NCBI GenBank assembly: GCA_010015655.1
Contig: ML976702.1
Location: 62,001-126,000 of the forward strand
Reading direction: 5' to 3'
DNA length: 64,000 nt
Origin: Bimuria novae-zelandiae CBS 107.79
Taxonomy: Eukaryota > Ascomycota > Dothideomycetes > Pleosporales > Didymosphaeriaceae
A model generated the notes under the pieces. The model was not told the origin of the DNA. It saw only the letters and a list, made by a program, of their open reading frames with translations, and did no database searches. Of the stretch, positions 12,881 to 22,713 are shown piece after piece. The translations under genes were made by a program, and so were the position numbers. Numbering within the stretch: the stretch's first letter is position 1; each line of letters opens with the position of its first letter.

Positions 12881-14498
12881 TTACTTAATAATTGAGCTCT
12901 TAGTGGTGTTAATTGACTTGATTATTTGCAGTCGGCGGAGGTGCTCCTGCCAGCACTCAGGGCGTACTTCAGGCCTACACATAGGCAGTTGGCAGAGACT
13001 ACACCCAAAGCGCGTACGCGGAGTACGCTGAGGAGGTCGAGGAGACTGTAAATTGCCGTGAACGTGACCCAGAGCTACCCTGGGAGGCTGAGACTTGTGC
13101 TGGCGTCGCCCACGCTCCGCACAAAGTACACAAGTCTTTGCCTGTTTATACAGGTTTGCGGAGCGATGGGAGCTCTCCTCAGCGACAACGACGTCGTCTG
13201 ATCTCTTGCGCTTTGCTCCTGCGTTGCAGAGACGCGTCCCGCGGTCGAAAAGCTGCTCAATGAGGTCGTATAGGAACCTTTTATGGCCGCTCCTTTTGGC
13301 GGCGGCAGCGTCAGAGTATAAGGACAGCCTATACGCGTTGTTAAGCGTTAGGTCAAGCAGAAAGTAGAGCAAAGGTTGCCAGGTACGACGCTTAACTTGC
13401 TAGGTCGAGTAATACGCCTTCGTCTAATTAAAGCAATCAACCTTAGTTTTGTGATAATTGTAGTCGTTAATCATCTGCGGTATGCCCAGCAGCCTCACAG
13501 GCTCGTTGCCAAAGGCTTTTTCAAAGATCCCCTTGTTGTTTTGGCTCATTTTGGAGCGTCGGCGGAGCTTCATGATGACCTGGATCGCTGGTGGCGACTA
13601 TCGTCAGCGTGCCAAGGCCATAGTGTTGAGACGACAAACTTACGCTCTGCGACGGTAGAGGCAAAAAGGACGACCTAATTGTCTCTCCACGCTGCCTGTA
13701 GGACTTCTCCGCTCTTTGACAAGTCCCATCTGATCTCTCCCCACTCCATGTGCTTTGTAAACTGCGTTTTCAGACGCATAAGGCTGCTCGAAAAGCGCTC
13801 CTTTGCCACCTTCTGGCGGGCGCGCCCTTTGACGCTAACGTCCTCAGCTTGCAACTCCACGCGCGCAGCGTCTTTAAAAGTCTCTTTAGTCGTTGTCTTA
13901 GTTATCCAGACCATCCCTGCGCAACCCACGCCTTGCCGCCGCAGGTATTCAAGCATAGGTATAGTGTTAAACAGATTGTCGTCCCACACAATATAGAGAC
14001 CCGACGGAAAAAGGCGCTAACTATTAGCGTCAACGGCGAGGACGAGAGCAACGGGTACTAACTCTATAGGTGTAAAAGCCTGCGCGTCAGCGTTAGTAAA
14101 GGTTGGTAAATTAATAGGGCCGCGGCCTTTGCCTCTGGCATGAAATAACTAGTTTAGGACAACTCCATCGTTTGCCAGACACTAGATTTTAAAGCCCTCA
14201 GGTGTAGGCTTTATCTTAATGATTACCACCTCGCTAGCACGTCTAGTAAATCTGGTAATAGCCTCGTCGACGCAGAGGTGCTTGCCAGGGCGCCAGTACT
14301 GCAGAGAGCGCGCGCGGAGGAGCTCTGAGAGATCCCACACCCTGCCAAAAGGTGACTGAAAAGTCTGACTAACTTCCGCAGTGTACAGGTAGCGATCTAG
14401 CTGGTGCCAGCGCGTACAGCCCATGAAGTCGTTGAGCTTGTGAGTAGGCGCGTTTTTGTGACCGCGACTCCAATATTCTGCCAGCGACGGCTCTCTGT
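12881..14498 (-). pseudogene. piggyBac-like transposase (DDE_Tnp_1_7 type), partial, with stops and a frame change
   Basis: Reading leftward from the gap, segments typical of fungal piggyBac transposases appear in order. HLCVDEAITRF and KIKPTPEGFKI are at 14182-14290, then a TAG at 14182-14184 where the family has Trp. VWDDNLFNTIPMLEYLRRQG is at about 13925-13990. IPQMINDYNYHKTKVDCF is near 13430-13485. LLYFLLDLTLNNAYRLS is near 13320-13375. The Cys-rich C-terminal domain (FGCSLCQLPMC, C....H) ends at 12881. The frame differs between the blocks above 13675 and those below about 13490, so at least one frameshift or intron lies between them. The N-terminus falls in the assembly gap. Confidence 0.85.
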
Positions 14499-14978
14499 NN
14501 NNNNNNNNNNNNNNNNNNNNNNNNNNNNNNNNNNNNNNNNNNNNNNNNNNNNNNNNNNNNNNNNNNNNNNNNNNNNNNNNNNNNNNNNNNNNNNNNNNNN
14601 NNNNNNNNNNNNNNNNNNNNNNNNNNNNNNNNNNNNNNNNNNNNNNNNNNNNNNNNNNNNNNNNNNNNNNNNNNNNNNNNNNNNNNNNNNNNNNNNNNNN
14701 NNNNNNNNNNNNNNNNNNNNNNNNNNNNNNNNNNNNNNNNNNNNNNNNNNNNNNNNNNNNNNNNNNNNNNNNNNNNNNNNNNNNNNNNNNNNNNNNNNNN
14801 NNNNNNNNNNNNNNNNNNNNNNNNNNNNNNNNNNNNNNNNNNNNNNNNNNNNNNNNNNNNNNNNNNNNNNNNNNNNNNNNNNNNNNNNNNNNNNNNNNNN
14901 NNNNNNNNNNNNNNNNNNNNNNNNNNNNNNNNNNNNNNNNNNNNNNNNNNNNNNNNNNNNNNNNNNNNNNNNNNNNNN
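14499..14978. other. Assembly gap (480 N)
   Basis: A run of N inside the piggyBac-like element. It hides the N-terminal coding part and any promoter of that transposase. Confidence 1.
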
Positions 14979-15342
14979 CGTTTGTGGCAGATTTTGACAG
15001 TGCGGGGGATAGTTATTAGTAGCTATATAGTGCGTACGGAGGTGGCTTAAGGCTGGCTTTAGCAAAGGCCACAACCCCACGCGACGTACGACAGATAAAG
15101 AGCTAAATTTAATATACTAGCTAGGCAATTAGGATAGGGACAGCTATAGCAAGTAATTTTTAATATAAACCTTATCTAATACGCACCTAATCGTTAAGCC
15201 ATTAAGCCTCTATTAAGCTTTCTAATTAAGCCGACCCTAAAACCTCTATTAAGCTAATTAAGCTAAGTCTTAGGGTACTTATTGCAAGCCTTAAGCCAAG
15301 CCGACTGCTGAGGCTTGATCGGCTTGATTGTTAGCAACTATG

Positions 15343-15597
15343 TGCAGCTCCGAACGGAGCAGGTGCTGCTGGGCCGAGAGAGTGCGATGCACTTGAATCC
15401 GGCGTTGGGAAATCGTCGATATAGAACCAGTCTCCATCCTCGGGGGAGCTGACTCTCAAACGGCTGTGCTCTGCCATCTTGGTTGTAGCCGTTGATTTGG
15501 CCTTAGATTTTGGCTTAGGCTTGGGCGCTCGAGGAACGTATGGAACGATTTTCATAGGAAACGAAGGGGCGAAAGAGGTGCTGTAAGAGGAGGCCAT
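15343..15597 (-). pseudogene. 5' part of exon 1 of the transposon-split host gene
   Basis: The frame starts at ATG 15597 (MASSYSTSFAPSF) and is open for 85 codons up to the hAT target duplication, ending ...APFGAA. Reading on into the transposon gives only HSC before a stop. Joining to 2557 continues as DASSSLHH and then a 59-nt intron. The N-terminal region is rich in Lys-Pro repeats (PKPKPKSKAK) and contains DGDWFYIDDFPTP. The start is the first Met after a GC-rich promoter-like region. If transcribed, it would make a truncated peptide of fewer than 90 residues. See the entry at 1390-2557 for the rest. Confidence 0.8.
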
Positions 15598-17040
15598 TTT
15601 TGGTTTTGAAATCTGGTGACTTCTCTGATCGTGAGGAGTTTGAAAGAAGTAGCTTCCTCCGAACTGAGCGTCGCTTTATATGCCGCGGTCACACTGCCGC
15701 CTGAGAAGAGCGTGCATAAATGTCGCATCCATCGCGGAAATGATCGTAGTGGGCGCAGCGAGCAGTGCAAGGGCGCGCTTTGCAGGGAGGACGAAGGAAG
15801 TCGAAGGCTATCGGCATCGGTGCCTCCGAGAGGGCCACGTATCGCTCTCCCAAGCGGCGTAAATGGCATCGTCGTATCAAGAATCAGCCTAGCTCATCTA
15901 GCAATTAGCTAGCAAACAGTCGTTACAACTCGGTCGTGCGCGTCTTTCAGCGCTCCAAGGATCCATATCACTTTGACTAAAACCACCGATCGCCAGCTTC
16001 TTCTTCGATCCCCAACCACCTTCTTACGTAGGACAGGTACGTGCCAGATGACGCATGAATGCGTAATTCTCGCCGATGACGCCCTGTGTCATCCGGTGAT
16101 TGGACGTCAGGGCTTCGCTCGCCTCCCGTGGCACGCCCGAGCCCATCTCCGAGCTGATAACTGCCAACTTCCAGGTATCAGCCCCTGCTGGTTGCATTGC
16201 AATGTTACAGCAACGCCGTATGCCTCATACGAGGCGGAGCATCCTGCTGGAACCATGGTGCCGACGTAGACGTCACGACGGCCCAAATTAATGTGTCCTG
16301 CGGGTGAATGGCCGCATCACCGCCTGAAGGGTTGGTCCGGCGTATTCGACCGAAGGAGCAGGGCGCAATATAGGCGTATCAGAGCTGATACAATGGCGTG
16401 AGAGCTATGCATTCGTTCGCTCAAAACGGGAATAGGAAAGGACGCAATAAATGCCATCGGCAAGTCCGGAGCAGGGGGGAGGGATCACAAGGACCGCATG
16501 CCGGTATAGCTGTACGACGGGTAGCGAGCTTCACCCTTCAACCGCAGCCACCACTGACTTGAGACGAGCGAGCATCTTGCGAGAGAAGACAGAGAGCTTG
16601 CAACGAAGAAAGGAGAGAAGTGAGAGGACGCGAGAGCATGAGAATGGAAAGTGGGGAGGGCCGTCAAATGCGTATGAATGCGAGTTGAGAATCAGTTTCA
16701 GCAGCTGCAATCGTCGGAACACGAAAAACGGGACGGCGCAGGCCGAATAGGGGTGAAAATGACAGGGACGAGAGGAGCCAGTACGGTGATGGGCGGCGGC
16801 GGATTCGAAAAAATGCCTCACGAGGGATTCGCCGAGGCCCAATGAGAGCAGTTGGCATAGGCAAGGGGGGTGCGGACGAAGGGATGTGAGTAGAGAGAAA
16901 AGGTAGAGGAGAGGGAGAGAAAATGACGGTGGAGGGAGGGCATTTTATCATGGACGTCGAGGTCGATTGCCTGTTCGGGCGTAGCGCGAAAGTCCTAAGC
17001 GAGGCCCGGATTGCCCGAACGGGGTGCATCCATTTCCCGA
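15598..17040. other. GC-rich intergenic region, probable promoter side of the split gene
   Basis: Several overlapping small frames exist on both strands with no recognisable domain, consistent start or conserved splice structure. Composition is like genic DNA, in sharp contrast to the AT-rich sequence starting at about 17050. It probably contains the upstream region of the gene starting at 15597. I see no convincing gene. Confidence 0.6.
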
Positions 17041-17273
17041 TGCAGGCTTGCCGTCGGATTGTTTACTTTAGTACCTAGTGTAGTATTAGGATTAATTAAT
17101 GCTATTACCTAAGTAAGCTTGTTATGAGCCTCTAAGGCCTCTAGCTTATTTATTATTAATATTCTATAATTAAATAATTCTTATTCCTATTAACGTAATT
17201 TCTTACACTAATCGCGCAAACGTACAGTTTTCTCTTATGCTAGACAAGCACGTACGAGCGCTGCATAAGCGAG
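17041..17273. repeat. AT-rich RIP-type sequence, unassigned
   Basis: An abrupt change to TA-rich sequence with stops in all frames. It is the left flank of the solo LTR; no family could be assigned. Confidence 0.5.
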
Positions 17274-17731
17274 CTCTTTGTTAGGATCTGAACATGTACG
17301 AGACGCGGAGGCCCAACAGGTCCTCAGCAAGGGTAACACTCGGCGGGGCTGTTCAGCCGAGGTCACGTGACATGCCATCCCGCTAAACAAAACCATCCCG
17401 GATGGTGTAACCATCCCGGATGGCAAGACCGTCCCGGATGGTGAAGCCATCCCGGATGGCAGGAAGATAAAGGATGGCAGGATTCACGTAGTATATAGAG
17501 AGCTCAAATATCTCTCCTGGATATTTGTGTTTAACCTGTTTATCAATCTATCGTTTGGATTTGACTCAGGCTCTCGTCGATTTGATTGTGACTCCTACGC
17601 CCTCTCGATACCGACAACCCTATTGACCAGCTCAAGCAGTCAATACTCCTTCCTTGCCTAACAAGTACTCCTGCCCGAGAACCAACCCTAACTACTTACG
17701 GACTAGCTACCCGTAGGGACTTAACACTCTT
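17274..17731. mobile_element. Solo LTR (17279-17726) with CTCTT target duplications
   Basis: The LTR of 448 bp begins TGTTAGGATC and ends GACTTAACA, so its ends are inverted TGTTA/TAACA. It is flanked by CTCTT at 17274-17278 and 17727-17731. No internal region is attached, which is the signature of LTR-LTR recombination. Its sequence is much less RIP-mutated than its surroundings. It carries an 18-bp tandem array of short palindromes. A related, degraded LTR ends at 20338. Confidence 0.88.
17393..17459. repeat. Four-copy 18-bp tandem array of CCATCCCGGATGG palindromes within the solo LTR
   Basis: CCATCCCGGATGG (the third copy reads CCGTCCCGGATGG) starts at 17393, 17411, 17429 and 17447, a strict 18-bp period. 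Each copy is itself an inverted repeat around a central C. A half copy (ccatcccg) precedes the array near 17375. Confidence 0.9.
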
Positions 17732-18056
17732 CTTTTACCTAAAGTTTTACCTCCTCTTTAGCCTCTAACTTTTCTAATTTTTCTAACTTAGCATCTATTT
17801 TTAAGTAATCTAGTAATAAAATCTCCTTAGGCTTATATTTTTTATTATTATACTAAACATAATTTACGCACTTTAAGTATAGCAATTATAGGTAATAGGG
17901 CCACTACTTCTTAACGTAGTACGTATATATAACTATAGTAAATATATAGTTTTATTTAAGATAATTAGCTTATAAATAATAGTATTAGGCGGATTAAAAA
18001 AGCAGCTTTATAGGTAATTAACTTATAAGGATATTAAGCCTAGAGAGGGGAGCTAA
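17732..18056. repeat. AT-rich RIP-type sequence between the two related LTRs
   Basis: No family recognised. A minus-strand Lys/Glu/Leu-rich stretch near 17740-17800 could be a coding remnant, but nothing diagnostic is visible. Confidence 0.4.
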
Positions 18057-18256
18057 TGTTAAGATCTATTAAGATCTAATATAACGCGAGCTAGGTACTA
18101 GCACTTATCTATACGCCTAGTTAAAATTTCTAACTTAGCTATAAGTTACGTAATAGGTTACACGTCCTAGAAGTATTAGACGTCCTAGAGATATCTTAGC
18201 ATATTGGACTTTAGAACTCTTAAGATAATTAGGATTCATAGGATAAGACTTATATA

Positions 18257-20103
18257 ACGTGGTTTATCACCGAGCGGGCCAACCCCACCGAGAGGGCCAC
18301 TTTTTAAAAGTTAGTCTATTACGAAGCGCCTCCTACAACACCACTATAATTTACTATAATTCGTAGAACATAGAAATACTATTTAGACTTATCGCTATTA
18401 GATGCATCTATAATTTCTACTGCGCAGGTGCGAGCGTTGTGGCCAGCTTTGCCGCAACGTCCGCAGCGCCTCTGCCCACGCACCCTCTTTGTAGACTCTT
18501 TACCCTCCTTTTACCTACTACTATCCTTTTTAGCTATTAAATCGACTACCTCTTCTACTATAAGTGTCTTAGCTGCCTAAATATACTTCCTCTTTTAACT
18601 TTTTACCTCTATTACTATCTCTACTACCTTACGAAGCCTTGCTATTTCTTATTATATTAATACTATTTCGTGCCCTATTAATGCAACACCTTTATTAAGC
18701 TACTTAATAGCTTTAAGAAGCAAAGAAACTAGTAAATCTCTATACTTCTATACACGCTTACGAACTAGCGTTAACTAAGCCTCTATCTCGCGAAGGTTAC
18801 TTAGTGTTTTTAATTCCTATAGGGTATCCTTTACGTTAGGTGGAGTTGGCGTATAAAGAACTATATTAAGTCTTAATAACACCGCCTCTAGGTCGTGTAG
18901 GACTAATCTAGCGCCTCTAAAGCCTACGCAGATATTCGCCTTTATTATTACTTTCTTAAAAGCTACTTTAAAGGCTAGTAAAAAGGCCTTCTTCTTAATC
19001 TACTTAGTGCTGTACTGTGCTAAGCTACTAATCTCATTACTATACGCCCGCTTTAAAGGCGAAAAACAACCTATATTAAGTGGCTATAAGAGGTGTGATA
19101 AGTATAGAGGCATATAAATAATAATAATCTTCTATTCCTTATAGTATTTGTGGAATTCGTGTGAGCAGTGGCTCTTGTAACTATTTATAATTAGTAGCTA
19201 GTGTGCACCTAAACTACGCGCCTTAGTATAGGTATTAAAGTGCCTTAGCTAGGCAAGGCTAAGCTTGTTTAACGTCTAGCTATTAGGACTAACTTTAATA
19301 ACCTAGTCTTAGGGTAGATTATAGAACTAAGACGTGATTAGAACCTTACTAAGGAAGATAAGAAAAGGTAGTAGAGCCTAGCCTTTAGCGCTAACACCCT
19401 AGATATTAGTAACCTACCTATAATTACTAGGTTAAATCTTCTTTAGGTTGCTTCGCTTCTTAGAGCCTGTAAAGACTATCTAACCCTGTATTACCCCTAT
19501 TATAAAGCCTATCTCGTCGAAGTTGTACGTGTCGTTATTAGCGATACCGTACTTAGCCTTAGTATTAGTAACTAGCTTAAACTAAGGCGTTATAATACGT
19601 AGATCTTCGTTTAGGGCTTGCTAATAATTATATAGATAGCTCCTTTAAAGCTTAATTTCTAGCGTACGCGTCTTAAGCCTGTCTATCTAGTGCTTATTAA
19701 TAGGCTATCCACCGCGCTTAGCAAGTAGATTATTAGCTATATCTTAGACTATATCCCTTATTGCACCTATTCCTCGCTAGTTAAGCTTAAGTATACGTTG
19801 GACTAGAGCCTCCTCCTCTAGCTTAGTTAGCTTCTTTAAGTTGGGCTCGTAATCGCGTTGAGAGAGGGCTCCTTAGTGTTATTATTATACTATTATTTAA
19901 GGCACGCTAAAGGCTATAATAACGCGTCTTTCGCTCTTATCGCGATCTTTAATTATAGTTTAAATAGTAAGCTATAGTGCGCTTTTAGTATAAGGTTGTT
20001 ACGCGTTATGTTGTGATAGCATTATAGTATAAGCTAGAGGTAGGCTGCATTTAGCAAAGTTAGCCCGCTCGGTGGGGTTGGCCCGCTCGGTGGTGAACCA
20101 CGT
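18257..20103 (-). mobile_element. pogo/Fot1-type element inside the degraded LTR
   Basis: This 1,847-bp element has imperfect inverted ends (ACGTGGTTTATCACCGAGCG and, on the other side, ACGTGGTTCACCACCGAGCG) and TA duplications at 18255-18256 and 20104-20105. Each TIR contains the motif CACCGAG(C/A)GGGCCA twice, separated by AACC. The transposase is on the minus strand. Confidence 0.92.
18379..20022 (-). pseudogene. Fot1/pogo-type transposase with C-terminal CCHC knuckle, RIP-inactivated
   Basis: A single frame from ATG 20022 to TAG 18379-18381 spans exactly 548 codons with many in-frame TAG/TAA but no net indel. The DDE core is visible as YNFDEIGFIIG near 19500-19530 and IYMPLYLSHLL near 19090-19120. 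Near the C-terminus the sequence RRCGRCGKAGHNARTC (18423-18470) is an intact C-X2-C-X4-H-X4-C zinc knuckle, as found in many fungal Fot1-like proteins. Damage is by stops only, consistent with RIP. Confidence 0.9.
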
Positions 20104-20344
20104 TATACGAATATTAAAGATAAAATCTCTATTTTCGTGTTTAATATAAGTTATTAATCTATTATTTAGATTATAATTTAGCTTTAGTTAATTTATTTAT
20201 ATCCGCATACTACTTTTAATACTAATAATCCTATTAATACTCGTAAGCTATTATTACCTCTTCTTTATCCTATAAGTACTCTTGCCCGAGAATTAACCCT
20301 AGTCTCCTTTAGAACCAGCTACCCCGAAGGGCTTAACAAGGTAT

Positions 20345-21560
20345 AGCCAGTATATTAAAGGTTATTATTAGCTTTAATACTATTAGTTAAGCTATTAATA
20401 TCTAGCCTAGTAATTGCAAGTAAGCTACTATAATTAAGTTTATTAACGCGTTAGGATAGGGTCTATAACTATTCTTAATTTTATTTAGTAAGCTTTACTA
20501 AGCTAGCTAGTATTACAATTTCTTACCTAACTAGGGAATAGTAGTCTCTAATAATAGCTAGATAATAAATAAGCTAGGTCTTAATTAGCTAAAGCACTTT
20601 AATAGATATATATAGTCTTATATAACTAGAGTATATAGGCTCTTAATTATAAATAAGTATAGTAGCTACGCTACTCCTAAGTTTAACTAGTACTATATAG
20701 ATAATAAGATTATTAGTATCTATATGCTAACTTATATACTATACCTCCTCTAGCCTTTTAATATCGCCTGCTACTCCCCACTTAAGTTTATATATATTTA
20801 TAAGATTAGATAGCTTGCCTAATAAGGAGTCTTTTATATTAATAAGGAAAAGTTCTTATATATATATATCCACGCGTACGCCAGACTATATTTATAGTAA
20901 AGAATATCTAGAGTAGATTCTAGGTAATAGGACTAATCCTATATAAGCTAGAGCGCGTTTTATTAAGTCTTAACGTTATTATTAGGACGCTAACTCTACT
21001 AGTTATAGCTAGTAAAAAAGCTACTTAGATAGCTAAGACGCTGCGTATAATTAGTCAACTAAAATACTAAACTTAACTTATATAAGACCTAATTAATCGC
21101 CAGTCTTAGAGCCTAATTAGTTAAGCTATTACTTAACTTATTAGAAGCTATTAACTAGCTATATATTTAGCGTTAATTTTAGTAAAAAAGAATACTAAGC
21201 TATAAGCTTTAAATAAATACTAAAAGCGTGAGTAACAATAGCGTAAATAGTATAGTATTTTTAAAGGGGTGTTATAGGCCTAGGAAGGTTAAAGGCTAAT
21301 TATAAATGCTAAAAAAGTACCTAATAGAGTAAGCTAAGAGGAGCTATTAGTATACGAACGTAAGCACTACTAACGTATAATAATTACTATATATAAGGCT
21401 ATAATAAGCGTTAATATAGATTTATTTAATCTAGCTTTTCTTAAAACCGTATCTAATTTAATTATATAGATATAGAGTAACCGCGCCCTAAGCTGCACTA
21501 ATTTTAGGTAGGGTGGCTAATAACTAGTAGTGGCTAGTAACTAGTAGAACACGTTAATTA
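20345..21560 (+). pseudogene. Third pogo/DDE1-type transposase remnant
   Basis: Plus-strand reading gives pogo-family landmarks: ATIIKFINALG near 20430, LKHFNRYI near 20600, a LLIINKYSSYATPKF segment near 20640-20685 and SIYMLTYILYLL*PFNIACYSPLK near 20720-20790. Stops are TAG/TAA throughout. The N-terminal part up to the first of these landmarks is absent, because the degraded LTR abuts it. The C-terminal part fades out after about 21300. No terminal repeats were located. Confidence 0.65.
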
Positions 21561-22190
21561 ATTTTAGCGTACTAGCTTGTAACTTTAATTTATCATTATA
21601 GCTAGTTTTTAAAATTATATAACTTTAGCAAGGTATATAAGCACTTATAATTTTTAATTAAGTTATATTTATAGACTACTATTAATAATATAAAATACTT
21701 TTTAAGAAAGATAAGCCGTGCGTGTAGCGTATCCTTATTATATAATAAGTAAATATAGTGCTTAGTAATTATCTTACTAATATTTATATTTAGGTTTTAA
21801 AGTGCTTACTTTTACTTAAAATAGTATATAAGTTGTTTTTTATATTAGTTGTATGCGAATTAATAGCGTTAAAATTTAATATTATTAAAGTTAATATTAG
21901 TATATATTATACTAAGTACTTTAATAACTTTATATTAGTACGCTATAGGCTTAACAGGCTCTATTAGTAGAGGCAAGTTAGCTATAGTAACGTTAAGGTT
22001 ATAATACTACTATAAATTGTACTACTATGCGGCATTCTTATATAGCAGGTATTATAGAATTATTATAAATAATTATAAGTAAGTAGTAGCCTTTGTAGGT
22101 GCAAACCAAGCTTATAACTATTAAGTAAAAAAGAGTGTTAAGGCAATCGTTATTTTAATTAAGAAGCTACTCTATAGAGCTATATACTGT
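21561..22190. repeat. Strongly AT-rich, RIP-type sequence, unassigned
   Basis: No open frame and no terminal repeats found. The last 150 bases read without many stops on the plus strand, but I recognise no family. Confidence 0.45.
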
Positions 22191-22297
22191 GTGGATCACG
22201 TGCACAGGCCGTACGTACACGGGTGGCCCAAGCTTCATGTCCTAAACCGTCACAATAGGTATTCCGCCTGCTTGTAACACTACCAATGAACTTGTGA

Positions 22298-22420
22298 GGG
22301 CGCCTCTCCAGGGGGAGATAAATCTGACTGGGACGCCTCTCCGGGGCGAAGAATCTGACTGGGACGATTTGCACGGGAGACAAATCCGGGGACGTCTGTC
22401 CGGGGCGACAAATCTGGTCG
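22298..22420. repeat. Degenerate tandem repeat, about four units of 28-32 bp
   Basis: Successive units start gggcgcctctcc, gggacgcctctcc, gggacgatttgcac and gggacgtctgtcc, and each ends in a g(a/c)nnaatctg-like motif. Unit lengths of about 32, 31, 28 and 31 show drift. It sits at the boundary between AT-rich repeat DNA and the gene island, downstream of the verprolin gene. Confidence 0.75.
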
Positions 22421-22713
22421 GAAAATTCTTTAACTATAATCTGATAGGGCACATCTCTCCCATTCAAACAATATACAAAAATATTTTCGCCATGCTAGCC
22501 CGACCATGCATTTCTTCGCCAAAACGCCTTGCAAATGGAATGCCCACCCAAATCCCAATTTTCACAATCCGTCTATCCCTGCCCCAACATTGACCGCAAA
22601 CCCGCAAAAGTATTTCGCCGCCCAAGACTAGGTGTGTTCGCACTGACTTCACACCTCCGCTGCGACCGTCTCCTCTCCAGCGCCGACCTCGAAGATCCCG
22701 CTCTCTTCAAGCC

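Larger units (their letters stand above)
12730..15012 (-). mobile_element. piggyBac-like DNA transposon nested in hAT, mostly spared by RIP
   Basis: Perfect 30-bp inverted repeats, beginning CTATCCCCCGCACTGTCAAA, lie at 12730-12759 and 14983-15012. They are flanked by TTA at 12727-12729 and 15013-15015. The interior is far richer in G+C than the surrounding hAT, Copia and pogo sequence, and its coding segments carry few stops, so it probably arrived after the main RIP episode. The family is known for TTAA targets; here only TTA is duplicated as written. Internal sequence is missing at 14499-14978. Confidence 0.88.
3054..15120 (+). pseudogene. hAT transposase, RIP-mutated and interrupted three times
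   Basis: The frame can be followed from an ATG at 3054 to a TAG at 15118-15120, with many internal TAG/TAA codons. hAT-like landmarks are visible: RGFLGVITHYV near 3890-3930, an FILNNASNNNTAVLA segment near 4060-4110 (matching the usual TDNASNND catalytic motif after G-to-A change), and a C-terminal dimerisation segment with YAAIILHLYY at the Copia junction and MFSELNNLLKP after the pogo insertion. At each insertion the same frame resumes once the insert and one duplication copy are removed. At least one change of frame occurs near 4360. The gene encoded the cut-and-paste transposase and is dead as written. Confidence 0.85.
2566..15342 (+). mobile_element. hAT DNA transposon, 12.8 kb, containing three nested insertions
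   Basis: The 21-bp ends at 2566-2586 and 15322-15342 are perfect inverted repeats, beginning CATAGTTGCTAACAATCAAG, and are flanked by the TGCAGCTC duplication. Subterminal GGCTTGATC-like motifs recur at both ends. Removing the Copia (5065-10387), pogo (10770-12659) and piggyBac-like (12730-15012) elements plus one copy of each duplication leaves about 3.3 kb, a normal size for an autonomous fungal hAT. The element lies inside exon 1 of a host gene. Its own sequence is strongly RIP-mutated. Confidence 0.93.
18057..20338. repeat. Degraded LTR related to the solo LTR, split by a pogo-type element
   Basis: The segment 18057-18256 begins TGTTAAGATCT and the segment 20104-20338 ends GGGCTTAACA. 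The right segment matches the last part of the solo LTR (for example the shared block around AGTACTC.TGCCCGAGAA and the terminal AGCTACCC..AGGG.CTTAACA) after many transitions. Combined length is about 435 bp, close to the 448 bp of the other copy. The left boundary is inferred, and the flanking five bases do not match, so whether it was a solo LTR is unresolved. Confidence 0.6.

Noticed and set aside
13095..14061. Several 90-105 codon plus-strand frames
   Set aside because: They overlap the minus-strand piggyBac-like transposase blocks in other frames and show no domain.
16451..17029. Overlapping frames of 100-120 codons on both strands
   Set aside because: GC-rich region with low stop density; no domain, signal peptide or splice pattern.
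17393..17459. Possible CRISPR-like array (regular palindromic repeats)
   Set aside because: Spacers are only about 5 bases, and the array lies inside an LTR of a eukaryotic retroelement.
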